Origin: Cellulomonas aerilata
Lineage (GTDB): Bacteria > Actinomycetota > Actinomycetes > Actinomycetales > Cellulomonadaceae
Length of the DNA: 64,000 nucleotides
Assembly (NCBI RefSeq): GCF_007991755.1
Contig: NZ_BJYY01000004.1
Coordinates: 34,231 to 98,230 of the forward strand
Direction of reading: 5' to 3'
How positions within the stretch are numbered: the first letter of the stretch is position 1; each line of letters opens with the position of its first letter. A model generated the notes under the pieces. The model worked only from the letters and a program-made list of their open reading frames with translations. It did no database searches and had not been told where the DNA came from. This document shows, one piece after another, positions 22,274-30,093 of the stretch. Position numbers and translations under genes: made by a program.

Positions 22274-23638
22274 ATGACGTCGATCCTCTGGCTGCGCCGA
22301 GACCTGCGCCTGCACGACCTGCCGGCCCTGCTGGCCGCGCACGAGGCGTCCGGGGACGGCACCGTGCTGCCCGTCTTCGTCGCCGACCCCACGCTGCTGG
22401 CGTCGTCCGGACCGGTGCGCGTGCGGTGCCTGGTGGAGGCCCTCACCGAGGCGCGGGACGCGTACGACGGCGCGCTGGTCGTCCGGCACGGACGGCCCGA
22501 GGACGTCGTCCCGGCGCTCGCCCGTGAGGTCGGTGCCACCGGCGTCCACGTCAGCGGCGAGACCACGCCCTACGGACGGGCGCGCGACGCCCGGGTCGAG
22601 GCCGCGATGCCCGACGGCGTCCCGCTGGTCGCCACCGGGAGCCCGTACGCCGTCGCCCCCGGCCGGCTGCACACCGCGGCCGGGTCCGGGTACGCCGTCT
22701 TCACCCCGTTCTCCCGCGCCTGGCGGGAGCAGGGGTGGCACCGTCCGGCGGACGTGCCGGCGGACGTGCGGTGGTACCGCGGCCCGGAGAGCGAGCCGCT
22801 GCCCGGCATCCCGGCCGAGGCGCGGGACGTCGACCTGCCCCCGGTGGGCGAGCGCGCCGCGCACGCCGCGTGGACGGCGTTCCTCGCCGACGGCCTGGCC
22901 ACCTACAAGGACGACCGGAACCGGGCGGACCTGAACCGGACCAGCGCCATGTCGGTCCAGCTCAAGTACGGCACCGTGCACCCCCGGACGCTGCTCGCCG
23001 ACCTGGCCGCGCACCCCCTGGCCGACGGCGAGGGCGCGGCGACCTACACGACCGAGCTGTGCTGGCGCGAGTTCTACGCCGACGTCCTGTGGCGCCGGCC
23101 CGACTCCGCGCGCCGCGACCTGACCGACACCCTGCGGGGGATGGTCTACGACGAGCCGGGGCCGACGTTCGACGCCTGGCGCGAGGGCCGCACCGGCTAC
23201 CCGTTCGTCGACGCGGGGATGCGCCAGCTGCTGCGCGAGGGCTGGGTGCACAACCGGGTGCGGATGGTGGTGGCGAGCTTCCTCGTCAAGGACCTGCACG
23301 TGCGCTGGCAGCACGGTGCAGCCCACTTCCTGCGGCACCTGCGCGACGGGGACGTCGCGTCCAACGCGCACGGGTGGCAGTGGGTCGCCGGGACGGGCAC
23401 CGACCCGTCCCCGTACTTCCGGGTGTTCAACCCGGTGGTCCAGGGGGAGAAGTTCGACCCCGACGGCGACTACGTGCGGCGGTACGTCCCCGAGCTGGCG
23501 CACCTGCCCGGCGCGGCCGTGCACCAGCCGTGGCGGGTGCTGGACGGGTACGCCGGCGGCTACCCAGAGCGGGTGGTGGACCACGGCGCGGAGCGTGCCG
23601 AGGCGCTCGCCCGGTACGCGGCGGTCCGCGAGGGATAG
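22274..23638 (+). CDS. phr: Deoxyribodipyrimidine photo-lyase
   Basis: A 454-residue cryptochrome/photolyase that repairs UV pyrimidine dimers using light and reduced FAD. The N-terminal alpha/beta antenna-binding domain begins ILWLRRDLRLHDLPAL. The C-terminal FAD domain contains ELCWREFYADVLW, GYPFVDAGMRQLLREGWVHNRVRMVVASFLVKD (in part) and GWQWVAGTGTDPSPYFRVFNP, all typical of class I CPD photolyases. The length matches. It is probably expressed as a leaderless mRNA and stands alone between RNase J and a DUF2277 gene. Confidence 0.93.
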   Translation: MTSILWLRRDLRLHDLPALLAAHEASGDGTVLPVFVADPTLLASSGPVRVRCLVEALTEARDAYDGALVVRHGRPEDVVPALAREVGATGVHVSGETTPYGRARDARVEAAMPDGVPLVATGSPYAVAPGRLHTAAGSGYAVFTPFSRAWREQGWHRPADVPADVRWYRGPESEPLPGIPAEARDVDLPPVGERAAHAAWTAFLADGLATYKDDRNRADLNRTSAMSVQLKYGTVHPRTLLADLAAHPLADGEGAATYTTELCWREFYADVLWRRPDSARRDLTDTLRGMVYDEPGPTFDAWREGRTGYPFVDAGMRQLLREGWVHNRVRMVVASFLVKDLHVRWQHGAAHFLRHLRDGDVASNAHGWQWVAGTGTDPSPYFRVFNPVVQGEKFDPDGDYVRRYVPELAHLPGAAVHQPWRVLDGYAGGYPERVVDHGAERAEALARYAAVREG

Positions 23639-23674
23639 GCGAGCACGCCCTCCCGGCCACCCGCACCCCGCGCG

Positions 23675-23680
23675 TACGGT
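23675..23680 (+). promoter_or_regulatory. -10 box of a predicted leaderless transcript (DUF2277)
   Basis: TACGGT lies 6 bases before ATG 23687 with no intervening ribosome site, the same layout as before the photolyase gene. Confidence 0.5.
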
Positions 23681-23686
23681 GGCCCC

Positions 23687-23962
23687 ATGTGCCGGAACAT
23701 CCACGAGCTGCACAACTTCGAGCCGTCGGCCACGGACGAGGAGGTCCGCGCCGCCGCGCTGCAGTACGTCCGCAAGGTCAGCGGCACCACCAAGCCGTCG
23801 CAGGCCAACCAGGAGGCGTTCGACCGGGCGGTGGACGAGATCGCGCACGCGACCCACCACCTGCTCGAGGCGCTCGTCACCAAGGCCCCGCCCAAGGATC
23901 GCGAGACGTTCGCCGCCCAGCGGCGGGCGCGTGCGGCCAAGCGGTACGCCGCAGCGTCCTAG
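23687..23962 (+). CDS. DUF2277 family protein
   Basis: A 91-residue protein that begins MCRNIHELHNFEPSATDEEV and continues ALQYVRKVSG, the hallmark of DUF2277. These small helical proteins occur widely in actinobacteria and proteobacteria with no known function. The remainder is a basic helical region ending KRYAAAS. A TACGGT -10 box lies 6 bases before the ATG, so it has its own, probably leaderless, transcript. Confidence 0.9.
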   Translation: MCRNIHELHNFEPSATDEEVRAAALQYVRKVSGTTKPSQANQEAFDRAVDEIAHATHHLLEALVTKAPPKDRETFAAQRRARAAKRYAAAS

Positions 23963-24064
23963 GACGCGGACCGACCGGCTCGGCCACCGAGCCCGATGGT
24001 CGTTGCGCCCGCGGCGTGCCTAGGCTCATCGGGTCAGGGACGACCAGCGGAGTTGGGGGCAGCG

Positions 24065-24961
24065 ATGACGGACGTGCAGACGCAGGTGGGGGTCACGCCG
24101 ACGGGCGACTACGCCCCCGAGGTGCTCAGCGCCGAGGTGGACGAGCGCGGGATCGCCGTCGTGCGGGGCGCGTTCCCGCGGGAGTGGGCGCAGGCCCTGG
24201 ACCAGGACCTCGCGCGGGAGTTCTCCGAGGCGCTGCGGGAGCCGAACGGCGTGGCGCCGCGGGGCTGGAACCGGTTCTACTTCGAGCCGTACGCGGAGCG
24301 GGTCCGCGGCTTCTGGGACCTCGTGCAGCACCCCGTGGTGACCGCCCTGTCCGAGCACATGTTCGGGCCGGACTGGCAGGTCGTCGAGCTCGGCTGCGAC
24401 ATCCCGCTGCCCGGCGCCGAGAACCAGCCCTGGCACCGGGACTTCCCCATGCCGGCCGCGACGCGCGACGAGGGCCGGCTGACGTCGATCGCGGTCAACG
24501 CCTCGGCGGTCGACGTCGTGGACGGCCCGTTCCAGGGGCTGCCGGGCACGCACCGGGACCCGGGCGCGGACTGGGAGGGGCAGATGTTCCCGCCGGACGA
24601 GCGCACCCCCGAGCTCGACGCGCAGCTCCAGTCGTTCTTCGCCAAGGCGGGCAACTTCTCGATCCGCTCCGGCCTCATGCTCCACCGCGGCTCGGCGATG
24701 GGCATCCATGCGCGGATGCGACAGGTGGCGATCCTGGGGATCGTCTCGCCGGACGACCGTGCGATCGTCGACCGGCACGCGAACCTCGACGACCCGCACC
24801 CGCCCCGGATCCGGATCTCCCAGGAGGCCTACGACCGGGTGCCCGCCGAGGTGAAGGCGCACCTGAGCCACGAGATCGTCGCCCGCACGGCGCAGGACCT
24901 GCCGCCGTACCACACCGAGCACTCGTTCGAGGGCCTGAAGATGGACCAGCGCAAGTCCTGA
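24065..24961 (+). CDS. Phytanoyl-CoA dioxygenase (PhyH)-family protein
   Basis: A 298-residue Fe(II)/2-oxoglutarate-type dioxygenase. The facial-triad segment QPWHRDFPMP supplies His and Asp. A distal His is in LMLHRGSAMGIHARMRQVAILG, with a following Arg fitting the 2-oxoglutarate carboxylate site. The family hydroxylates diverse lipids, amino acids and small metabolites; the substrate is not predictable here. ATG 24065 is preceded by GGGGGCAG, and a TAGGCT -10-like box lies at 24021-24026. The gene converges on the DUF2236 gene, with a hairpin and tandem repeats between them. Confidence 0.82.
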   Translation: MTDVQTQVGVTPTGDYAPEVLSAEVDERGIAVVRGAFPREWAQALDQDLAREFSEALREPNGVAPRGWNRFYFEPYAERVRGFWDLVQHPVVTALSEHMFGPDWQVVELGCDIPLPGAENQPWHRDFPMPAATRDEGRLTSIAVNASAVDVVDGPFQGLPGTHRDPGADWEGQMFPPDERTPELDAQLQSFFAKAGNFSIRSGLMLHRGSAMGIHARMRQVAILGIVSPDDRAIVDRHANLDDPHPPRIRISQEAYDRVPAEVKAHLSHEIVARTAQDLPPYHTEHSFEGLKMDQRKS

Positions 24962-24974
24962 CGCAGCCGCGCCC

Positions 24975-25005
24975 GGCCCCGGTGAGCCTCGAGCCCACCG
25001 GGGCC
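24975..25005. terminator. Terminator between convergent genes
   Basis: GGCCCCGGTG (24975-24984) pairs perfectly with CACCGGGGCC (24996-25005) around an 11-base loop, 13 bases after the dioxygenase stop. Confidence 0.65.
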
Positions 25006-25020
25006 CACGCAGGTGCGGGC

Positions 25021-25084
25021 CGATGCGCTACTCGCCCGATGCGCTACTCGCCGGGTGCGCTACGCGCCCGGTGCGCCCAGCGCC
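25021..25084. repeat. 16-bp tandem repeat spanning the 3' end of the DUF2236 gene
   Basis: Four 16-base units occur in a row. Units 1 and 2 are identical (CGATGCGCTACTCGCC), unit 3 is GGGTGCGCTACGCGCC and unit 4 is CGGTGCGCCCAGCGCC. The minus-strand stop codon TAG of the DUF2236 gene lies inside unit 3, and units 1 and 2 repeat the same CTA. Confidence 0.75.
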
Positions 25085-25917
25085 CACCGGATGGTGCGGG
25101 TGGCCACGTGCCCGCCGGCCCGCGCCACGGACGCCTCCAGCAGCGGCAGGTGCGGCAGGCTGAGGTGGCGACGGGACCACGGCGGCATGAGGGCGACCGC
25201 CGACGCCGCCAGCACGGCGTAGGGCGGGCGCGCCGGCCACGGCAGTGGCGGGCTGACGAGCAGGAACCGCGCCGCCTGCCGTGCCTCGTGGGTGCCCCGG
25301 AGCTCCGCCCGGTACCCCCGCAGCTGCTCCCGCAGGCCCGCCAGGGTGGTGGGAGGGTCGACGGCGCCGAGGGCGCGTCCCACGACGGCCGCCTGCTCCA
25401 CGTACTCGTCGCAGCCCGCCGCGTCGAGCGGGCGGGCGCCGTAGCGCTGGTGCGCGGCGAGGAAGCTGTGCGCCTCCGCGACGTGCACCCACCGCACCAG
25501 GTGCGGGTCGGACGCGGCGTACGTCAGTCCGTCCGCGGTCACGCCACGGATGCGCTCGTGCACGGCGCGCACGACGGCGACCGCCTGCGCGGCGTCGTCG
25601 GCGGTGCCGAACGTCGTCGTGGCCAGGAACGTGCTCGTGCGGGCCAGCCGCCCCCACGGGTCCCCGCGGTACCCGGAGTGGGCGGCCACGGCGGCCATCG
25701 CCTGGGGGTGCAGCGACTGCAGCAGCAGGGCGCGCAGCCCGCCGACGAACATGGAGGCGTCGCCGTGCACGCGGCGCACGGCGCTGCCCTCGGGGAACCA
25801 TCGCGGCCCCGGGGTGCCGTGGATGCGGTCGCGGGCCTCCGGCCCCTCGGGGCCGGCGACCTTGGTGAACAGGGCCGCGCCGACGCGGTCGCGGACGCCG
25901 TCCGCCAGGGGGGTCAT
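25060..25917 (-). CDS. Oxygenase MpaB-family (DUF2236) protein
   Basis: A 285-residue all-helical protein. Its N-terminal signature VHGDASMFVGGLRALLLQSLHP, GYRGDPWGRLARTSTFLATTTFG, and the later VRWVHVAEAHSFLAAHQRYG match DUF2236/MpaB proteins. That family includes latex-clearing-protein-like haem oxygenases, and conserved His residues in these segments would bind haem. The substrate is unknown. ATG 25917 follows GAGGATCGGGG. The C-terminal codons lie within a 16-bp tandem repeat, so the exact C-terminus may vary among strains. It is divergent from the Nudix gene. Confidence 0.82.
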   Translation of the reverse strand: MTPLADGVRDRVGAALFTKVAGPEGPEARDRIHGTPGPRWFPEGSAVRRVHGDASMFVGGLRALLLQSLHPQAMAAVAAHSGYRGDPWGRLARTSTFLATTTFGTADDAAQAVAVVRAVHERIRGVTADGLTYAASDPHLVRWVHVAEAHSFLAAHQRYGARPLDAAGCDEYVEQAAVVGRALGAVDPPTTLAGLREQLRGYRAELRGTHEARQAARFLLVSPPLPWPARPPYAVLAASAVALMPPWSRRHLSLPHLPLLEASVARAGGHVATRTIRWALGAPGA

Positions 25918-26040
25918 GCCCCGATCCTCACCCGGCGACGCCCGGACGTCGACACGGCAGCCCGCGCGGGCCGCAGGATCACCCCGGGGTCCCCACGGTC
26001 GTACGCTGCGGGCGCACACCGACACCGAGGGGAGCGCGCC

Positions 26041-26547
26041 GTGGTCACCAGCGCCGGTCTGCTGCTGTACCGGCACGGCGCCGACGGTGTGGAGGTGCTG
26101 CTCGGCCACATGGGCGGCCCTTTCTGGGCGCGCAAGGACGCCGGCGCCTGGACGCTGCCCAAGGGCGAGCACACGGACGCCGAGGACCCGCACGCGGCGG
26201 CCGTGCGCGAGTTCGCCGAGGAGATCGGCCGCCCGCCGCCCGACGGGCCGGACCTCCCGCTGGGGACCGTGCGGCAGGGCGGCGGCAAGACGGTGACCGC
26301 CTGGGCGCGCCTGGCGGACCTGGACGTGACGACCATCGACAGCAACACCTTCGAGCTGGAGTGGCCGCCGCGCAGCGGGCGCCGGCAGTCGTTCCCCGAG
26401 CTGGACCGAGCCGGCTGGTGGCCGCTCGAGCACGCGCGCACCCTGGTCGTCCGGGCCCAGGTGGAGCTGCTGGACCGGCTCGGCGCGGCCCTGGCGGGCG
26501 CCGGCCCCGCCGGCCCGGGGACGGTCCGCCCCGAGCCCCCTGCCTGA
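26041..26547 (+). CDS. NUDIX hydrolase
   Basis: A 168-residue Nudix protein. The Nudix box is complete: GEHTDAEDPHAAAVREFAEEIG within KGEHTDAEDP...REFAEEIG fits GX5EX7REUXEEXGU. It hydrolyses a nucleoside diphosphate-linked substrate. The sequence VVTSAGLLLYRHGADGVEVLLGH and the WAL-type C-terminus resemble actinobacterial diadenosine- or (di)nucleoside-polyphosphate-type Nudix enzymes, but specificity cannot be fixed. GTG 26041 is preceded by AGGGGAGC. A TACGCT -10-like box lies at 26002-26007. Confidence 0.88.
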   Translation: MVTSAGLLLYRHGADGVEVLLGHMGGPFWARKDAGAWTLPKGEHTDAEDPHAAAVREFAEEIGRPPPDGPDLPLGTVRQGGGKTVTAWARLADLDVTTIDSNTFELEWPPRSGRRQSFPELDRAGWWPLEHARTLVVRAQVELLDRLGAALAGAGPAGPGTVRPEPPA

Positions 26548-26590
26548 CCCCGGCGCGCCGCGCGTCCCGGGCGCGGGCAGACTCGCTGCC

Positions 26591-27544
26591 ATGCGCGAGC
26601 TGGTGGTCCTGGGTACGGCGTCGCAGGTGCCGACCCGCACGCGCAACCACAACGGCTACCTGCTGCGCTGGGACGGCGCCGGCCTGCTCTTCGACCCCGG
26701 CGAGGGCACCCAGCGGCAGCTGACGCTCGCCGGGGTGCCGGCGTCCGCGATCACCCGGATCTGCCTGACCCACGTGCACGGCGACCACTGCTTCGGGCTG
26801 CCCGGCGTCCTGTCGCGGCTCGCGCTGGACGGCGTCGAGCACCCCGTGCACCTGCACTACCCGGCGTCGGGGGAGGAGGTGGTGCGGGCGCTGGTGTCGG
26901 TCGGTGCCATCCCCCCGGACCTGCGCCTGCACCCGCACGGGGTCGCCGGCGACGTCGCGGACGGCCTCGCCGTCGTGCCCCTGCGGCACCGGGTGGAGAC
27001 CTACGGGTACCGGCTGACGGAGCCGGACGGGCGCACCCTGCTGCCCGAGCGCCTGGAGGCGGCCGGCGTCCGTGGCCCGGACGTCGCGCGGCTGCAGCGC
27101 GACGGCGGGCTGGACGGCGTGCGCCTGGCGGACGTCAGCGTGCGCCGGCCGGGTCAGCGGTTCGCGATCGTCATGGACACCGCGCGGTGCGAGGGCGCCG
27201 AGGAGCTGGCGGACGGCGCGGACCTCCTGCTGGTGGAGTGCACGTTCGCCGACGAGCTGGCCCACCTGGCCGAGGAGTACCGGCACCTGACCGCGGGGCA
27301 GGCGGGCGCGCTGGGCGCCACCGGCGGCGCCCGGTCGGTGGTCCTGACGCACTTCTCGTCCCGGTACCCCGACGTGGGCCCGCTGCTCCAGGAGGCCCGT
27401 GCCCGCGCCGGCGCTCGACCGGTCGCGGCCGCCGAGGACCTGGACCGCTTCGCGTTCCCTGCCCGCCGGGCCGCCCGCGACGCCGCCGCGGGTGCCGCCC
27501 CGGGTGTCGCCCCCGACGCCGCGGCGACCGGGGCACCCGCGTGA
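26591..27544 (+). CDS. rnz: Ribonuclease Z
   Basis: A 317-residue metallo-beta-lactamase-fold tRNA 3'-processing endonuclease. The metal motif THVHGDHCFGLPG begins at residue 60. Other family segments are LGTASQVPTRTRNHNGYLLRW, FDPGEGTQRQL, the exosite/His region VVPLRHRVETYGYRL, AIVMDTA, and LTHFSSRY carrying the last His. The length matches the short bacterial RNase Z, with an added Ala-rich tail. CAGACT lies 7 bases before ATG 26591 and could be a leaderless -10 box. The stop overlaps the next gene's GTG in a GTGA sequence. Confidence 0.93.
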   Translation: MRELVVLGTASQVPTRTRNHNGYLLRWDGAGLLFDPGEGTQRQLTLAGVPASAITRICLTHVHGDHCFGLPGVLSRLALDGVEHPVHLHYPASGEEVVRALVSVGAIPPDLRLHPHGVAGDVADGLAVVPLRHRVETYGYRLTEPDGRTLLPERLEAAGVRGPDVARLQRDGGLDGVRLADVSVRRPGQRFAIVMDTARCEGAEELADGADLLLVECTFADELAHLAEEYRHLTAGQAGALGATGGARSVVLTHFSSRYPDVGPLLQEARARAGARPVAAAEDLDRFAFPARRAARDAAAGAAPGVAPDAAATGAPA

Positions 27545-27972
27545 GCGAGTCGGTGCGGGACCTGCTGCTGGGCCTCGGCGGAGGCCTGCTCGCCGCCTGG
27601 GTGCTGCTGGCCGCAGCCCTGCTGGCCGCGCACCCGGGACGAGCCGCGCTCGGCGAGGCGCTGCGCGTCCTGCCGGACCTGCTGCGCCTGCTCGCGCGCC
27701 TGGCGCGCGACCGGGCGGTGCCGCGGACCACCCGGGTGCTGCTGTGGCTCACCCTGGCGTACCTGGCGTTCCCGATCGACCTCATCCCGGACGTCGTGCC
27801 GGTGCTGGGCTACGCCGACGACGCGATCGTCGTCACCCTGGTCCTGCGTGCGGTCGTGCGCCGTGCGGGGGAGGGCACGGTGGAGCGGTGCTGGCCGGGC
27901 ACGCCGGACGGGCTGGCCGCGGTCACGCGGCTGACCCGGGCACGCCGGCGGCCGCTGCCGGACGGTCCCTGA
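27541..27972 (+). CDS. DUF1232 membrane protein
   Basis: A 143-residue protein with one N-terminal hydrophobic helix (about 7-30) and the DUF1232 core LTLAYLAFPIDLIPDVVPVLGYADDAIVV at about 76-104. The DUF1232 (YkvA-type) function is unknown. GTG 27541 overlaps the rnz stop by four bases, so the two are translationally coupled. Confidence 0.88.
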   Translation: MSESVRDLLLGLGGGLLAAWVLLAAALLAAHPGRAALGEALRVLPDLLRLLARLARDRAVPRTTRVLLWLTLAYLAFPIDLIPDVVPVLGYADDAIVVTLVLRAVVRRAGEGTVERCWPGTPDGLAAVTRLTRARRRPLPDGP

Positions 27973-28056
27973 CCAGGCGGCGCGGTCCGGTGGTCGCCGG
28001 TGGCGCCACCCGGCGCCGGGCCGGGACGTGCGGCAGGACCGGGGGTCGTGAGCGGT

Positions 28057-28062
28057 GAGAAT
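28057..28062 (+). promoter_or_regulatory. -10-like box before the kinase-like gene
   Basis: GAGAAT lies 6 bases before GTG 28069, matching the leaderless layout seen elsewhere in the window. This favours 28069 over GTG 28048 as the start. Confidence 0.4.
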
Positions 28063-28068
28063 GGCACC

Positions 28069-28698
28069 GTGCGCGTCCAGCCGGTGACACCCGCCGCCGT
28101 CGTCGACCACGTCGTGGCGCTGGTGACGACGCGACCGGCAGGTGAGCGGCTGCGCGTCGCGGTGGACGGTGCCCCGCCGGCCGCCCCTGGTGAGCTCGCG
28201 GACGCGCTCGTCGAGCCCCTGCGGCGGGCCGGCCGGCCGGTGGTGCGGGTGTCCGCGGAGGACTTCCTGCGGCCCGCGTCGGTGCGGCTCGAGCACGGCC
28301 GGCACGACCCGGACGCGTTCCTCGACGAATGGCTCGACTCGTCCGCGCTGGCCCGGGAGGTGGTGGACCCGCTCGGTCCGGACGGGTCGGGCCGCTACCT
28401 GCCCAGCCTGTGGGACCCCGTCCGCGACCGTGCGACCCGGGCACCGGCGGTCGACGCCCCGGCCGGGGCCGTCCTGGTCCTGGACGGGTCGCTGCTCCTG
28501 GGCCGCTGGCTCGACCTGGACCTGACCGTGCACCTGGCGCTGCGCGAGCCCACGCTCCAGCGGCGGACGCCGCCCGAGGACCGGTGGACGCTGCCCGCGT
28601 TCGCCCGGTACGCCGAGGAGGTCCGGCCCGAGGCCGTGGCGGACGTCGTCGTGCGGGCGGACGACCCGCGCCGGCCCGCCCTCGTGCTGCCGGGCTGA
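28069..28698 (+). CDS. Uridine kinase-like protein with a degenerate P-loop
   Basis: A 209-residue protein resembling actinobacterial uridine kinase-like proteins. It starts VRVQPVTPAAVVDHVVALV, has the strand RVAVDG where the Walker A loop should begin, VVRVSAEDFLRPASVRLEHG (substrate-base region with Asp), GAVLVLDGSLLLGRWLDLDLTVHL (Walker B-like), and a final PEAVADVVVRADDPRRP. The usual loop VDGADGAGKS/T is replaced by VDGAPPAAPGELA, so the nucleotide-binding Lys and Ser/Thr are missing. It is probably not an active kinase, or has changed role. The start is ambiguous: GTG 28048 would add seven residues. Confidence 0.7.
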   Translation: MRVQPVTPAAVVDHVVALVTTRPAGERLRVAVDGAPPAAPGELADALVEPLRRAGRPVVRVSAEDFLRPASVRLEHGRHDPDAFLDEWLDSSALAREVVDPLGPDGSGRYLPSLWDPVRDRATRAPAVDAPAGAVLVLDGSLLLGRWLDLDLTVHLALREPTLQRRTPPEDRWTLPAFARYAEEVRPEAVADVVVRADDPRRPALVLPG

Positions 28699-28783
28699 CG
28701 CGCCACGGTGCCGCCGGGGGGCCACCGTGCCGCCGCCGGACGCCGGCGTCGGTGGCCGGTCCGGTCGCCCGTGGCGGGGACGG

Positions 28784-28829
28784 CGACGGCCGGCCCCCCG
28801 GAGTCGTCGCTCCGAGCGGCCGGCCGTCG
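28784..28829. terminator. Bidirectional hairpin between convergent genes
   Basis: CGACGGCCGGCC (28784-28795) pairs perfectly with GGCCGGCCGTCG (28818-28829). Inside it CGGAG/CTCCG forms a second stem around a 6-base loop. It lies between the kinase-like gene and the DUF2382 gene. Confidence 0.65.
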
Positions 28830-28882
28830 AGTCGTTCGTCCCGACCTCGTCCCGATGCGGGGTCAGGGGTGCTGCGGGGCCC

Positions 28883-29755
28883 TCACAGGCCGGTCGTGCC
28901 CCGGCGCGTGTCGGCGTCGGTGTCGAGCTCGATCTCTTCCTTGCGGACGTTCTCGGTGACCGTCTCGGTCTCCGTGACGACGTCGGTGTCGAGGCGCACG
29001 CGCTCGACCGGGACGGTCTCCTTGGCGACGACGGGGCGCTCCTCGGTGAGGATCACCTCGTGCTCCTCCTCGCTGATCGCGGGGCCGGAGAGGGCGTCGC
29101 CGACGTTCGCGTCGGTGATCGGCTCGCGCTCGAGCCGCACCTCCTCGTGGGTGACCGGGACGGTGACCGTCTGCTGCTCGGTGACGATGTACTTGCGCAG
29201 ACGGGCGCGGCCGGTGGCGACCCGCTCGGTGCCGACGTGGAGCCGCTCCTCCGAGCGCGTCATGGCGTTGTCGGTGGTGGGGCCCGAGGTGTCGTGGCCG
29301 ACCGTGCCGTGCTGGTTGAGGTCCGACGCCACGCCGGTCGTCGTCGTGCTGTCCAGCCCGGCGGTGTCCGTCACGTCGTAGGTGCTGGTCGCCGTGTCGT
29401 CGTAGCCCGTGCCGGCCGTCTCGTAGTCCGTGGTGTAGTCCAGGCCGTAGTACCGGTAGAGCTCCGCCTCCTCGGTCTCCGACAGGTGGCCGTTGGAGTC
29501 CTCGACGCGCGGGGCGCCCTTGACCTTCGCCTTGTCGTAGGGGACGACGATCTCGTCGCCGCGGACAGAGCCCTGGGTGAGGGGGATGAAGGACTCGGCC
29601 GTGCCGAACAGGCCGGTGGTGACGGTGACCCACTCCGGGTTGCCGGTCTGGTCGTCCAGGAAGACCTGGCTGACCTTCCCGATCTTGTCCCCGTCGGTGC
29701 CGACGACGGTGCCGCCGGACGTGAGCAGGTTCTGGATCTCGTCAGTGCCGATCAT
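28883..29755 (-). CDS. PRC-barrel and DUF2382 stress-type protein
   Basis: A 290-residue acidic protein. The N-terminal PRC-barrel (about 12-90) includes GTVVGTDGDKIGKVSQVFLDD and PEWVTVTTGLFG. A Thr/Asp/Gly-rich linker follows (about 110-165), then a C-terminal DUF2382 domain (about 168-280) with RSEERLHVGTERVATGRARL, VPVTHEEVRLEREPI and repeated ERV-type beta segments. This architecture is common in actinobacteria and Deinococcus, often linked with desiccation or oxidative stress, but the mechanism is unknown. AGTGGAGGA precedes ATG 29755. A promoter candidate lies about 285 bases upstream. Confidence 0.88.
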   Translation of the reverse strand: MIGTDEIQNLLTSGGTVVGTDGDKIGKVSQVFLDDQTGNPEWVTVTTGLFGTAESFIPLTQGSVRGDEIVVPYDKAKVKGAPRVEDSNGHLSETEEAELYRYYGLDYTTDYETAGTGYDDTATSTYDVTDTAGLDSTTTTGVASDLNQHGTVGHDTSGPTTDNAMTRSEERLHVGTERVATGRARLRKYIVTEQQTVTVPVTHEEVRLEREPITDANVGDALSGPAISEEEHEVILTEERPVVAKETVPVERVRLDTDVVTETETVTENVRKEEIELDTDADTRRGTTGL

Positions 29756-30093
29756 GGTGATTCCTCCACTTGTTGGGGATCCGGGTGCGCGTGGTGACGC
29801 GGGGTGCCCGAGGGCGACGACGGACGGGAGCGGCCGCCGACGACGGGGCGGTTCCCGCCTGCCTCCGAGGGCGCCCGCGCCGTGGTGGCGCGAGCAGGTC
29901 CTCGAGGGCCGGCACCGCTGGTCCGCCGTCGATGTATGTCACCCGAGGTGCGTCCACCCCGGGCGCCACCCTGGCCGTCGTCGGGACGCCGGACGGGGTG
30001 GCTCCATGTGCGGCCACGCCTTCTGCGCTGCCGGAAATGAGGCTATGGGGGGTGCGATGACCCAGCAACACGAACGCCACCCGGCGCGGGGTG
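29756..30093. other. Intergenic leader of the DUF2382 gene
   Basis: 338 bases between two minus-strand genes. A promoter candidate is at 30040-30068; the remaining leader shows no recognisable structured RNA. A 112-codon minus-strand frame (29742-30080) overlaps the DUF2382 start and lacks family resemblance, so it is not annotated. Confidence 0.5.
30040..30068 (-). promoter_or_regulatory. Promoter candidate for the DUF2382 gene
   Basis: On the minus strand TTGCTG (30068-30063) and TAGCCT (30045-30040) are 17 bases apart, just downstream of the methyltransferase stop. This would give a leader of about 280 bases. Confidence 0.45.

Noticed and set aside
29742..30080. A 112-codon minus-strand frame before the DUF2382 gene
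   Set aside because: It overlaps the start of the DUF2382 gene, its sequence shows no family pattern and its second half is Arg/Pro-rich shadow-like sequence.
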